From JAKOWB01 sp038363005 (GTDB lineage: Bacteria; Pseudomonadota; Alphaproteobacteria; Kiloniellales; JACOMY01): DNA of 64,000 bases. The notes below the pieces were generated by a model. It searched no databases and was not told the DNA's origin. It saw nothing but the letters and a program-made list of their open reading frames with translations. The position numbers were made by a program, and so were the translations under genes. Shown piece by piece: positions 18,065 to 27,049 of this stretch (the stretch's first letter is position 1; each line of letters starts with the position of its first letter). The stretch is from positions 42,220 through 106,219 of the forward strand of contig JBBQBI010000016.1 in the NCBI GenBank assembly GCA_038363005.1, written 5' to 3'.

Positions 18065-19587
18065 CAGCAGCCGCCGAACAGTTCCGCGCTCGCTTCACCG
18101 AGGCCACACGACTGCATCAGAGCGGCCAGCGGGCCGCGGCGATCTCGCTCTATCGGCAGCTGCGCGTGCAGCAGCCCTTCTTGCCACCGCTGCTGAGTCT
18201 GCTGGGCCTGGCCCTGGCTCAGGAAGGCTTGATCGCCGATGGCCTGCCGCTGCTGCAGGACGCGGTCCGCCGCGCGCCGAATTTCGTCGACGCCTGGCTC
18301 AACCTGGCCTATGCGCAGCGCGAAGTTGAGGACGACCAGGCGGCAATCGCCAGCTATCGGCGCCTCTTGGCGCTGGATCCCAGGCACCTGGAGGCCATTG
18401 TCAGCCTGGGCAAGGTGCTGACCGAAATCGGCGAGTTCCGCCTGGCGGCGGCGGAGTTCCAGCGCGCCGCCGCGCTGGCGCCCGGTCGCGCGCTGCCCTG
18501 GTTTCTGTTGCGCCGCGTCGCGCTGTGGCTCGAAGACGCAGATCTGGTCGCAGAGGCCGAGCGCCAGGTGGAGGGCGCTGCCGTGGTCAGCGCCGATGAG
18601 GCCTACGAAGCCGGCCTGGTGCGCCTGGATCAGCGCCGACCCGCCGACGCGGTGGGGCTGCTGCGCTTGGCCCTGGAACGCCGCCCCGATCACCCCAAGG
18701 CGGCGTTGGCGCTGGCCAATGCCCTGCGTGACCTGGGCAACCCCGATGGCGTCGCGGAAGCGGCCTACCGCGAGGCCGCGGCGCTGGCACCGCGCAAGCC
18801 GGAGCCGCTGATCCTGCTGGGCAACATGTTGGCCCTGCAGGACCGCCGCGCGGAGGCCGTGGTGGCCTATCAGGACGCGCTGGAGCGCGCCCCGGCCAAC
18901 CCGACAGCGCAGTATCTGCTCGACGCCGCGCGTCGTGAACGGCGCCCAATGGCGCCCGCCGCCTATGTCCGTGACACCTTCGACAGCCTGGCCCAGAGCT
19001 TCGACCAGATCCTGGTGCAGGAGCTGCAGTACGGCGCGCCGGCGCTGATTGCCCAGCGCCTGCAGGCCCTCCGGCCGCCGCGCCGCTTCGCGGCGCTGCT
19101 CGACCTGGGTTGCGGGACCGGGTTGGTGGCCCGCGCGCTGCAACCGCTGACCGAACGGCGCGTCGGCGTCGACCTGTCGCCACGCATGCTGGAACGCGCG
19201 CAGCGGACCGGACTCTATGTGGCGCTGGCGGAAGACGACGTCACCGGCTACCTCGGCAAGAGCGACGAGCGCTTCGACCTGATCGTCGCCGCCGATGTCT
19301 TCGTCTATCTGGGCGACCTTGCTGCTTGCTTCGCGGCGACGGCACAGCACCTGCTGCCGGATGGCCTCTTCGCGCTGACCACGGAACGCTTGGATGCGGC
19401 GCTGGGCGAAAGCGGCGACTATGTGCTGCGCGCCAGCGGCCGCTACGCCCAGGCGGATGGCTACATCGAAGGGCTGGCCGCGGCGGTCGGCCTCCAGGTC
19501 TTGCAGAGCGAGCAGATTCCGCTGCGCACCGAATCCGGCCGCCCGCTCACCGGCAGCCTGTTCCTGCTGCGGCGCCCGGCCGACTGA
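18061..19587 (+). CDS. TPR repeat protein with C-terminal SAM methyltransferase domain
   Basis: 508 residues. Residues about 1-300 are successive tetratricopeptide repeats (for example AWLNLAYAQREVEDDQAAIASYRRLLALDP and PLILLGNMLALQDRRAEAVVAYQDALERAP, each repeat about 34 residues). Residues about 320-508 are a class I methyltransferase, starting with YVRDTFDSLAQSFD and carrying the SAM loop LLDLGCGTGLVARAL, then GVDLSPRMLERA. This layout matches predicted TPR-methyltransferases of unknown substrate. It overlaps yggS by 4 bases. Confidence 0.87.
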   Translation: MTAAAEQFRARFTEATRLHQSGQRAAAISLYRQLRVQQPFLPPLLSLLGLALAQEGLIADGLPLLQDAVRRAPNFVDAWLNLAYAQREVEDDQAAIASYRRLLALDPRHLEAIVSLGKVLTEIGEFRLAAAEFQRAAALAPGRALPWFLLRRVALWLEDADLVAEAERQVEGAAVVSADEAYEAGLVRLDQRRPADAVGLLRLALERRPDHPKAALALANALRDLGNPDGVAEAAYREAAALAPRKPEPLILLGNMLALQDRRAEAVVAYQDALERAPANPTAQYLLDAARRERRPMAPAAYVRDTFDSLAQSFDQILVQELQYGAPALIAQRLQALRPPRRFAALLDLGCGTGLVARALQPLTERRVGVDLSPRMLERAQRTGLYVALAEDDVTGYLGKSDERFDLIVAADVFVYLGDLAACFAATAQHLLPDGLFALTTERLDAALGESGDYVLRASGRYAQADGYIEGLAAAVGLQVLQSEQIPLRTESGRPLTGSLFLLRRPAD

Positions 19588-19591
19588 TCTG

Positions 19592-20251
19592 TCAGGCCTC
19601 GCCGCCACCCGGCGTCTTGATGCCTTCCCACTTCGGGCGCGACATCTGCCGGGTGAAATCGCTGAACATGATGTTGAAGGCCATCGAGATGCGCTCGTGA
19701 CCGCTGGTGTTGGGCGGCACCGCGTGCTGCAGCCAGGCCGGGAACAGCACCAGGCGGCCGGCCGGCACGGCGACCAGCGCGCTGTCCGAGTTGGTCGGGC
19801 CCAGCTGCTTCACCTTGGGCGCGATCTGCCTGGTCTGCAGCCGCGGATCGACGAAGCGGATGGCATCGGCACCAGGCCCGGTCTTCACGTAGTAGACGCC
19901 GGACAGATAGTTGTTCGGATGGGTGTGCGAGGCGTGCGGCGAGCCGTTGGGATTGACGTTGGCCCAGCAGCCGGTGATCTCGAAGCCGCTGTGGTCGATC
20001 TGCAGGTACTCCAGCACGCCGGCGGATGCCTGGTTGATCAGCTGCACCAGGGGGCGGAACTCCGGACGCTGGTGCAGGTCCTGGTGGGTCTGCCAGATGG
20101 CACCAGGCGCAATCGGCGGCCGTGGCTCGATCAGCTCGAGGATCGCCTGCTCGAGCTGCGCGTTCAGCACCTGGGCGGTGGCCGCCGGCAGGTCGTGGGT
20201 CCACACGAAGGTGGGGAACAGCGGCAGCGCCTGGTTCTTCTCGAAGCTCAT
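19592..20251 (-). CDS. TIGR02466-like putative 2-oxoglutarate/Fe(II) oxygenase
   Basis: 219 residues. The chain starts with LFPTFVWTHDLP, has GCWANVNPNGSPHASHTHPN around residue 100 and ends with PAGRLVLFPAWLQHAVPPN then SMAFNIMF. This H-x-H...H arrangement with a late Arg (ERISMAFN) fits the double-stranded beta-helix of Fe(II)/2OG oxygenases and the TIGR02466 family as I remember it. The substrate is unknown. It is convergent with the TPR-methyltransferase with only 4 bases between them. Confidence 0.8.
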   Translation of the reverse strand: MSFEKNQALPLFPTFVWTHDLPAATAQVLNAQLEQAILELIEPRPPIAPGAIWQTHQDLHQRPEFRPLVQLINQASAGVLEYLQIDHSGFEITGCWANVNPNGSPHASHTHPNNYLSGVYYVKTGPGADAIRFVDPRLQTRQIAPKVKQLGPTNSDSALVAVPAGRLVLFPAWLQHAVPPNTSGHERISMAFNIMFSDFTRQMSRPKWEGIKTPGGGEA

Positions 20252-20304
20252 GGGGTCCCTCCGGCTCCTGTCCTAACGGCCAGCCGGCCGGCCGGCAAGC
20301 CAGC

Positions 20305-20817
20305 TCAGTCGGCCAGCACGCAGACCCGGGCCCGGGCGGTGGCGCTGGTCAGCACCTGCACAAGGTCGGCGCGGCGCATGGCGACGCAGCCCTCGGTCGG
20401 CGTCAGGTCGGGCCGCGCGATGTGCAGGAAGATGGCGCTGCCACGCCCGGACAGCACCGGATCGTCGTTGTAGCCCAGCACCACGATCAGATCGTAGAGC
20501 TCGTCCTCGCGCCACAGCACCTCGTGGCTGCCGGCGAAGGGCAGGTTGATCGGCTGGTTGTACAGCGCTTCCTGCGGGTCGTCGCACCAGCCGTGCTGCG
20601 GCGCCAGGGCGCGCACCGGCAGGCCAGCGGTCTGCGGCGGATCCAGCCGGTCGGGCCGGAACAGCAGGTAGCGCATGGCGAAGCAGCCAATCGGGGTGGT
20701 GCCGTCGCCTTCGCGCTTGTTGCGCGCCAGGCCGTTCTTGCCGACCGTGCAGGGAAACAGCCGGGCGCCATAGCGCCCCTGCCATTTTCCATGCCGCCGC
20801 GAGACGAAGAGATCCAT
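20305..20817 (-). CDS. L,D-transpeptidase (YkuD) family protein
   Basis: 170 residues. The pattern is that of short cytoplasmic-looking YkuD proteins: FPCTVGKNGLARNKREGDGTTPIG near residue 25 and then IFLHIARPDLTPTEGCVAM, where His and the catalytic Cys of the L,D-transpeptidase motif sit. The usual S-H-G-C is T-E-G-C here. No signal peptide is seen at MDLFVSRRHGKW, so export, if any, is unexplained. It could cross-link peptidoglycan or lipoproteins. Confidence 0.8.
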   Translation of the reverse strand: MDLFVSRRHGKWQGRYGARLFPCTVGKNGLARNKREGDGTTPIGCFAMRYLLFRPDRLDPPQTAGLPVRALAPQHGWCDDPQEALYNQPINLPFAGSHEVLWREDELYDLIVVLGYNDDPVLSGRGSAIFLHIARPDLTPTEGCVAMRRADLVQVLTSATARARVCVLAD

Positions 20818-20883
20818 GACTCCCCTATATCCCGGTAATCATTTGGACGAAAGGCATGACGTGGTGCCGCGCGGTCGCAGGAG

Positions 20884-22002
20884 TCAGAACAGGTGTCCGA
20901 AGCGCTTCGCCTTCGCCGCCAGATAGGGGCGATTGTGCTCGTTCGCCGGGAAGGCGTGCGGCACCCGCTCGACCACCTTGAGGCCACAGCGCTCCAGTCC
21001 GGCGACCTTCTCCGGGTTGTTGGTCAGCAGCCGGATCCGGCGCATGCCCAGGCGGCGCAGCATCTCGGCCGCCGGCAGATAGATCCGCTCGTCGGCATCG
21101 AAGCCCAGTTGCAAGTTGGCCTCGGCGGTGTCGGCGCCGCGGTCCTGCAGCGCATAGGCCCGCAGCTTGTTGACCAGGCCGATGCCGCGACCCTCCTGCG
21201 CCAAATAGAGCAGGATGCCGGAACCGGCGGCGGCAATGGCATCGATGGCGCCGCGCAGCTGGTCGCCGCAGTCGCAGCGCAGCGATCCCAGCAGGTCGCC
21301 GGTGAAGCATTCCGAGTGCAGCCGGGTCAGCACCGGCAGCGCCGGGTCGGGATGACCGATGACGATGGCCAAGTGCTCGATGCCGCCGTCGCCGGGACGG
21401 AAGGCGTGCACCTCGGTCTCCTCGGCGCCCATCAGCGGCACGCGCGCCACCGCCACCTCAGCCAGGCTGCGGGCGCCGGCGTAACGGTATTCGGCCACCG
21501 CGTCGGTGGCAACGCTCAGCAGGTCGCCGTCGGCAGCCGCCGCCAGGGCGCGCTCCACCGGCAGCGTGACCAGCAGGGCGGCGGGCAGCAGGCGGGCCAG
21601 CTTGGCCAGGTCGATGGCCGCCTGAGCCAGATGCTGTGGCGCTTCGCCGCGCTCCGGACGGGCCAGCGGCTGGGCGCCGCTGCTGGTCGGATCGGCCAGC
21701 TCCAGCACGCGCTCCAGAGAACGGTCGAGCAGCTTCAGGGCGACCACCTCCTGGCCGACCGTGGTCAGGCCTAGCGCGACGGCCCGGCGCGCCGTCAACA
21801 GCAGCACCGGTTCGGCCGCGGCGAGGCGGCGCAGTGCCATCAGGCCGCCTTCGCGGGCGGCCTCGGCCGACTGCACCAGGGCCACCTGGTCGCCCTGGCG
21901 CAGCAGGATCATCGCGCCACGCCGCAGCTCCGCCAGCGCACGGGCAACCGTGGTCAGGACAGCATCGTCGGCAAGGGCGTGGGTGGGCAGCGCGTCGGTC
22001 AT
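20884..22002 (-). CDS. ribA: GTP cyclohydrolase II with degenerate N-terminal RibB-like domain
   Basis: 372 residues. The C-terminal ~200 residues are GTP cyclohydrolase II: RLHSECFTGDLLGSLRCDCG supplies the three zinc Cys, followed by YLAQEGRGIGLVNKL and LLTNNPEKVAGL. This enzyme commits GTP to riboflavin synthesis. The N-terminal ~170 residues occupy the position of 3,4-dihydroxy-2-butanone-4-phosphate synthase in RibBA fusions, but its acidic DDEDRENEGD-type active-site motif is missing (the equivalent stretch reads ILLRQGDQVALVQSAE). That half is probably structural or inactive, as in other alphaproteobacterial proteins of this length. Confidence 0.92.
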   Translation of the reverse strand: MTDALPTHALADDAVLTTVARALAELRRGAMILLRQGDQVALVQSAEAAREGGLMALRRLAAAEPVLLLTARRAVALGLTTVGQEVVALKLLDRSLERVLELADPTSSGAQPLARPERGEAPQHLAQAAIDLAKLARLLPAALLVTLPVERALAAAADGDLLSVATDAVAEYRYAGARSLAEVAVARVPLMGAEETEVHAFRPGDGGIEHLAIVIGHPDPALPVLTRLHSECFTGDLLGSLRCDCGDQLRGAIDAIAAAGSGILLYLAQEGRGIGLVNKLRAYALQDRGADTAEANLQLGFDADERIYLPAAEMLRRLGMRRIRLLTNNPEKVAGLERCGLKVVERVPHAFPANEHNRPYLAAKAKRFGHLF

Positions 22003-22174
22003 ATCGCGGAAGGCGGTCCTGGGGAAGCCGGCGGCGGCCCCCTTTACGGGCGCCGTCGGGTGATGGCAGCTTTGCCCGGCCCCGTCAAGGCAACGGGGTC
22101 GGCCAAGGCACTGTTGTACCCTGCATTTGGGGGCGGTGGCGCCGCAAGAAAAGCCGACCAGGAAAGGAAGCGCA

Positions 22175-23059
22175 ATGGTAGACGTCGCGACGCCGAAGAA
22201 GGTTTGGCTCGATCTCGATCAGGCGGCGCTCGACGCCCAGGTCAACCTGCGCGCCCGCTGGCCGCACCACCCGGAGGTGATCGCCCGCTGGGGCAGCGCC
22301 TCGGCGATCGCGCGCGAGCAGCTGCCGCGCCGCCTCGACCTCAGCTACGGCGCCTCGCCGGGCGAAACGCTGGACTTCTTCCCCGCCGCCGGCGCTGGCC
22401 CGGCACCGCTGCTGATCTTCATCCATGGCGGCTACTGGCAAGGTCTCGACAAGAGCGACTTCAGCTACCTCGCCCCGCCCTTCGTGGAGGCCGGCATCGC
22501 CGTGGCCTCGGTGAACTACGACCTGGCGCCGCGTACCTCGGTCCGGGTGATGGTGCAGCAGGTCGACCGGGCGATTGCCTGGCTCAGCCAGCGCGCCGCC
22601 GAGTTCGGCTGCGACCGCACCCGCCTGGTGCTGGCCGGGCATTCCGCCGGCGGCCACCTGGCCACGCTGGCGCTGCTGCGCGAAAGCGCGCGCGCCGCCG
22701 ATCGCGGCCCGCCGCCGCTGCTGCGTGGCGCCGTCTCGGTCAGCGGGGTCTATGATCTGGCGCCGATTGCGCTGTCCTATCACCAGCAGGTGCTGCATCT
22801 GAGCGAACAGGAGGTACAGGAGCTCTCGCCGCTGCGCCGCCCGCCGCTGCGCGCCCGCCCCCTGGTGGTCGCGGTGGGCAGTGGCGAGACACCGGAATTC
22901 CTGCGCCAGCAGGCAGCACTCCTGGCACAGTGGCGGGCGCTCGACCTGCCGGTGGCGGAGATTGCGCTGGAGGGCCGAGATCACTTCAACGCCGTCGATG
23001 CGCTGGCCGAACGCGACCACGCGCTCTATCACGCCACGGTCGCGCTGCTGCGCGACTAG
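22175..23059 (+). CDS. Alpha/beta hydrolase, arylformamidase-like
   Basis: 294 residues. The oxyanion-hole motif HGGYW (in FIHGGYWQGLDKSDF) and the nucleophile elbow GHSAGGH are diagnostic of the kynurenine formamidase/BD-FAE-like branch of the hydrolase superfamily. The late His is in GRDHFNAVDAL. It could hydrolyse N-formylkynurenine or another small amide or ester, but no tryptophan catabolism genes are nearby. ATG 22175 is preferred because AGGAAAGGAAG lies just upstream. It is followed 16 bases later by the response regulator. Confidence 0.83.
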   Translation: MVDVATPKKVWLDLDQAALDAQVNLRARWPHHPEVIARWGSASAIAREQLPRRLDLSYGASPGETLDFFPAAGAGPAPLLIFIHGGYWQGLDKSDFSYLAPPFVEAGIAVASVNYDLAPRTSVRVMVQQVDRAIAWLSQRAAEFGCDRTRLVLAGHSAGGHLATLALLRESARAADRGPPPLLRGAVSVSGVYDLAPIALSYHQQVLHLSEQEVQELSPLRRPPLRARPLVVAVGSGETPEFLRQQAALLAQWRALDLPVAEIALEGRDHFNAVDALAERDHALYHATVALLRD

Positions 23060-23075
23060 GAAAGGGACCAGGCTC

Positions 23076-23771
23076 ATGGCGACACTCGCCGGCAAGAAGA
23101 TCCTGTTGGTCGACGATGACGAGGCGCTGCGCCAGGCCCTCGCCGAGCAGCTGCGGCTGCACGAGGAGTTCCAGGCGATCGAGGCCGGCAGCGGCCAGGC
23201 CGCCCTGGAAAAGGCCAAGGCCGAGACCTTCGATGCCATCGTGCTCGACGTCGGGCTGCCCGACTTCGACGGGCGCGAGGTCTGTCGCCTGCTGCGCCGC
23301 GCCGGGGTCAAGTGCCCCATCATCATGCTGACCGCCTCGGTCGGCGATGCCGACCAGATCCTCGGCCTCGACGCCGGCGCCAACGACTACATCGCCAAGC
23401 CCTTCCGCCTCGGCGTGCTGCTGGCCCGCCTGCGCGCGCAGCTGCGCCAGCACGAGCAGAGCGAGGACGCCACCTTCGCCATCGGCCCCTATGCCTTCCG
23501 CCCGGCCGCCAAGCTGCTGCTGCACAAGGAGACGCAGAAGAAGCTGCGGCTGACCGAGAAGGAGACGGCGATCCTGAAGTACCTCTACCGCGCCGGCGAG
23601 CGCGCGGTCGGTCGCGACACGCTGCTGGGCGAGGTCTGGGGCTACAACGCCGGGGTCACCACGCACACGCTGGAGACCCACATCTATCGCCTGCGGCAGA
23701 AGATCGAGCGCGACCCGACCAAGCCGCAGATCCTGGTGACTGAGCCCGGCGGCTACCGACTGGTGCCCTGA
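23076..23771 (+). CDS. OmpR-family response regulator
   Basis: 231 residues. The receiver domain has the DDD acidic pocket at 13-15, phospho-acceptor Asp58 (IVLDVGLPDFDG), a conserved Thr (MLTAS) and a Lys (YIAKPF). The C-terminal winged helix contains LTEKETAILKYLYRAGERAVGRD and THTLETHIYRLRQKIE. No histidine kinase lies in the window, so it is an orphan here. AGGAAAGGGACC precedes the ATG. Target genes cannot be predicted. Confidence 0.92.
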   Translation: MATLAGKKILLVDDDEALRQALAEQLRLHEEFQAIEAGSGQAALEKAKAETFDAIVLDVGLPDFDGREVCRLLRRAGVKCPIIMLTASVGDADQILGLDAGANDYIAKPFRLGVLLARLRAQLRQHEQSEDATFAIGPYAFRPAAKLLLHKETQKKLRLTEKETAILKYLYRAGERAVGRDTLLGEVWGYNAGVTTHTLETHIYRLRQKIERDPTKPQILVTEPGGYRLVP

Positions 23772-23783
23772 AGCCTGGTGACC

Positions 23784-24992
23784 CTAAAGCTTGGTGACCT
23801 GCGCCGTGCGTAGCCGCAGCATCAGCCAGAGGCCGAGCAGCGCCGACAGCAGCGAGGCGGTGCCGAAGATCGGCGCCGAGAGGTTCCAGCCACCAGCCAG
23901 CTTCGACAGCTGCGCCAGCACCACCGGGCCCAGCAGCACGCCGACGTTGCGCGTCATCATCACGATGCCGAAGGCCGGCACCAGCGAGCGGCCGGGGCCG
24001 ACGACGCTCGATGGCATGGCGAAGAGCGCGGTGGGCGCCAGGCCGGCGCCGATGCCATAGACCAGCAGCGAGATGACGCCGGTCCAGCCGGCATCGGTCC
24101 AGGGCAGCAGGAACCAGCAGGCGCCCTGCAGCAACATGCCCAGCGCCAGCATGGGTCCGGCGCTCAGGCCGCGGCGCAGCAGCCAGCCGCCGATGACGTT
24201 CCAGATCGCCAGCATCACCACCGGGACCAGGTAGCCGACCAGCGCCTCGTCGGGGCCGAAGCCGAAGGTCTCGACCAGGTACTGCGGCAGCCAGGTCATG
24301 TAGGCGTAGTACTGGCCGGAGAACAGCAGGAAGGCGATGCCGGCGATCCACAGCGAGCGGCGCTCATAAGGCGTCAGCGGCGCCCCGGCGGCGCTGGTCG
24401 TGGCGCCGCCGGCAAAGGTGATGGCGCGCCTAGCCTGTACCCGCCAAGTCCAGAGCGCCAGCAGCAGGGTGCCCGCCATCACCGCCCACCAGGAGATCTG
24501 CCAGCGACCGCTGGTCAGTGCCGGCTGCGCCACCAGGCTGGCCATCACCTGGCCGATCGGAATCCAGGCCGCCGTCATGCCGATCACCAGCGGCAGGTGG
24601 CGGCGGCTGGCGCTCATGTTGGCGGTGGCCGGGCCCAGGATGGCGCAGACCGCGAAGGCCAGGCCCTCGGCGCCGCGCGCCAGCAGCACCAGCCAGCCCT
24701 GCTCCGGTGCCGCCCAGGTCACCAGGTTGCCGATGAGAAACAGCCCCAGGGCGCTCCACAGCGCCGGATAGGCGCCGCGCCGTCCGACCCAGCGCGCGAT
24801 GGCCAGCGTCGCCAGCAGGCCGGCGACGGCATAGACGCTCATGAAGGCGCCGGCCAGCACGCGGTCATAGTCGAAGCGCTGCAGCAGCAGCGGCAGCACC
24901 GGCGGCAGCTTGAACTGCTGCCAGGCGGCGAAGCTGGCCAGTGTCAGGCCAAAGGCGATGCCGGTCCAGTTGCTGCGCTTCTCGGCCTGCAC
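23784..24992 (-). CDS. MFS transporter
   Basis: 402 residues with about 12 hydrophobic segments and the loop 2-3 RWVGRRGAYP. PERs such as GPATANMSASRRHLPLVIGM and GAGLAPTALFAMPSS resemble the CynX/NimT-type anion and drug permeases, but the substrate is open. I place the start at GTG 24992 (VQAEKRSNW), which has GGGAGGGG upstream; longer frames run into the opposite-strand gene. It is divergent from the metallo-hydrolase gene, 154 bases apart. Confidence 0.85.
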   Translation of the reverse strand: MQAEKRSNWTGIAFGLTLASFAAWQQFKLPPVLPLLLQRFDYDRVLAGAFMSVYAVAGLLATLAIARWVGRRGAYPALWSALGLFLIGNLVTWAAPEQGWLVLLARGAEGLAFAVCAILGPATANMSASRRHLPLVIGMTAAWIPIGQVMASLVAQPALTSGRWQISWWAVMAGTLLLALWTWRVQARRAITFAGGATTSAAGAPLTPYERRSLWIAGIAFLLFSGQYYAYMTWLPQYLVETFGFGPDEALVGYLVPVVMLAIWNVIGGWLLRRGLSAGPMLALGMLLQGACWFLLPWTDAGWTGVISLLVYGIGAGLAPTALFAMPSSVVGPGRSLVPAFGIVMMTRNVGVLLGPVVLAQLSKLAGGWNLSAPIFGTASLLSALLGLWLMLRLRTAQVTKL

Positions 24993-25107
24993 GCGCCCCA
25001 CCCCTCCCGATGACCGCCAAGGGCGGTGTCGCAAAAGCCGCGCAGTCTGGCCAAGGCCCCGATGCTTGGCAACGCCGGGGCCGGCTGACCTGCCCACCGA
25101 TTTTGGT

Positions 25108-25135
25108 TTGGCGGCTGGCTCTCTTCCCCTACAGT
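25108..25135 (+). promoter_or_regulatory. Candidate promoter of the metallo-hydrolase gene
   Basis: TTGGCG at 25108-25113 and TACAGT at 25130-25135 are separated by 16 bases. The ATG at 25147 is so close that the transcript would be almost leaderless unless translation starts at the in-frame ATG 25159. Confidence 0.35.
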
Positions 25136-25146
25136 CGTCGCCCGAG

Positions 25147-26010
25147 ATGACAGTAGCAATGAGTGCCGCGCCGGTGCCCTCGCCGTCAGATTTCCTGGTC
25201 CGCTTCTGGGGCGTGCGCGGGTCCATCGCTTGCCCCGGGCCGCGCTTCATGCGCTACGGCGGCAATACCTCCTGCGTCGAGGTGCGCATCGGCGGCAAGC
25301 TGCTGATCTTCGATGGCGGCACCGGCCTGCGCCCGCTGGGTGAGATGCTGCTGCAGGAGCAGCCGGTCGAAGCCGACATCCTGCTGTCGCACACCCACGT
25401 CGATCACATCCAGGGCTTCCCCTTCTTCCAGCCGCTGTTCCAGGCGGGCAACCGCTTTCGCCTCTGGGCCGGCAACCTGATCGGCGCCGGCATGGGCATC
25501 AACGACGTGCTCTGCCGCTACATGGCGACGCCGCTGTTTCCCGTGCCGCCGCAGATCTTCACTGCCGAGGTCAGCTATCACGACTTCGTCGCCGGCGACG
25601 TGGTGCGGCCGCGCCCGGGCCTGGAGCTGCGCACTGCGCCGCTGAACCACCCGCAGGGCGCCACCGCCTATCGCATGGAACACGCTGGCCGCAGCCTCTG
25701 CTACGTCACCGATACAGAGCATGTGGAAGGTGGCGCCGACCCCAACATCCTGAAGCTGGTGGCCAACGCCGATACCATGATCTACGACGCCACCTACACC
25801 GACGAGGAATACCCGCGCTATCGCGGCTGGGGCCACTCGACCTGGCAGGAGGCGCTGCGCCTGGCCGACCTGGCCGGGGTGAAGCGCGTCGTGCTGTTCC
25901 ACCACGATCCCGGCCACGACGACGAGGCCATGGACCGCATCGCCAACGCCGCCGAGCATGCGCGGCCCGGCACGCTGGTGGCGCGCGAAGGCATGGAACT
26001 GGCGATCTAG
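25147..26010 (+). CDS. MBL-fold metallo-hydrolase
   Basis: 287 residues. The metal-binding HTHVDH motif is in DILLSHTHVDHIQGFPFF. Later ligands appear as LNHPQGATAY, VTDTEH and the terminal FHHDPGHDDEAMD. FWGVRGSIACPGPRFMRYGGNTSC near the start is typical of the PhnP/RNase Z-like subgroup that hydrolyses cyclic phosphodiesters. The exact substrate is not known. ATG 25147 or ATG 25159 may be the start. It lies head-to-head with the MFS gene. Confidence 0.88.
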   Translation: MTVAMSAAPVPSPSDFLVRFWGVRGSIACPGPRFMRYGGNTSCVEVRIGGKLLIFDGGTGLRPLGEMLLQEQPVEADILLSHTHVDHIQGFPFFQPLFQAGNRFRLWAGNLIGAGMGINDVLCRYMATPLFPVPPQIFTAEVSYHDFVAGDVVRPRPGLELRTAPLNHPQGATAYRMEHAGRSLCYVTDTEHVEGGADPNILKLVANADTMIYDATYTDEEYPRYRGWGHSTWQEALRLADLAGVKRVVLFHHDPGHDDEAMDRIANAAEHARPGTLVAREGMELAI

Positions 26011-26088
26011 CATGCCATGGGCTCCTGCTGCGCCACGCCGTCTCCCGCGGGGCGGGCGTGGAACGGGGCCGTGACGGAAGGCAGCCGC

Positions 26089-26982
26089 GTGAGTCCCCGT
26101 TTCCTGTCGCGCCCTTGGCGTCGGCGCCTGGCGCTGGGCCTGCCCACCGTGCTCGGCCTCAGGCCGCGCGGCTGGTTCCTGCCGCATCGCTATGCCGACC
26201 AGGTGCAGGCGCCGACCAGCTATCCGGCGCTGGAGGCGCTGTTCCAGCGCGCCGTTCCAACCTTCCAGGCGCACCTCGCGCTGCTGGCGCGCCATGCCGA
26301 GGACTTCGCCGCCATCGCCGCCAGCGACGGCCAGCCCGGGCAGGCGCGCTGGGGCCAGGGCTGGTACCCGCGCCTGGATGCCGCCAGTGCCTATGCCCTG
26401 GTGCGCGAGCGCCGCCCGGCCCGCCTGGTAGAGGTCGGCAGCGGGCACTCCACCCGCTTCGTATTGCGCGCCGTGGCCGACGCCGGGCTGACCACACAGA
26501 TCACCGCGATCGACCCGGCGCCGCGCGCCACGCTGGCCGGCCAGCCGCTGACCTTGATCCGCCAGACCCTGCAGCAGGCCGGGCTTGCGGCCTTCGAGGG
26601 CCTCGCCGCCGGCGACATCCTGATGATCGATTCCAGCCACCTGCTGATGCCCGGCTCGGACGTCGACCTGCTGTTCGCCGAGGTGCTGCCGCGCCTGCCG
26701 CCGGGTGTACTGCTGCAGGTGCACGACATCTTCCTGCCCGACGGCTATCCCGCACACTGGGCCTGGCGCGGCTACAACGAGCAGCAGGGCCTGGTCGGCT
26801 GGTTGGCGTCCGGCGCGCTGCGGCCGGTCTTCTCCAGCCACTATGCGGCCACCCGCCTGGCGGCCGAGACCGCGGCGGCGGTCGGGCAGCTGCCGCTGAT
26901 GGCCGGCGCGGTCGAAACCGCCCTGTGGCTGGAAACCGCGTCGATGGATTCGATGCCTAACGGTGACCTCACGCGGTCCTGA
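26089..26982 (+). CDS. Class I SAM-dependent methyltransferase
   Basis: 297 residues from GTG 26089. The SAM-binding loop is RLVEVGSGHSTRFVLRAV, followed by the acidic strand ITAIDPAPRA and a metal-site-like LMIDSSHLL. PPGVLLQVHDIFLPDGYP resembles family 24 O-methyltransferase-like proteins encoded in glycan or lipid loci. The frame is open back to ATG 26017 with another GTG at 26071. I prefer 26089 because GGAAGG lies seven bases before it. The basic N-terminus (RPWRRRLALGL) suggests membrane association. Confidence 0.8.
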   Translation: MSPRFLSRPWRRRLALGLPTVLGLRPRGWFLPHRYADQVQAPTSYPALEALFQRAVPTFQAHLALLARHAEDFAAIAASDGQPGQARWGQGWYPRLDAASAYALVRERRPARLVEVGSGHSTRFVLRAVADAGLTTQITAIDPAPRATLAGQPLTLIRQTLQQAGLAAFEGLAAGDILMIDSSHLLMPGSDVDLLFAEVLPRLPPGVLLQVHDIFLPDGYPAHWAWRGYNEQQGLVGWLASGALRPVFSSHYAATRLAAETAAAVGQLPLMAGAVETALWLETASMDSMPNGDLTRS

Positions 26983-27049
26983 CACCTCGTGTAGGGTCAA
27001 GCAGCTGAAAAGCCGCTATGCAGCGGTCCCCGAGCAGGACCCCACGCCG

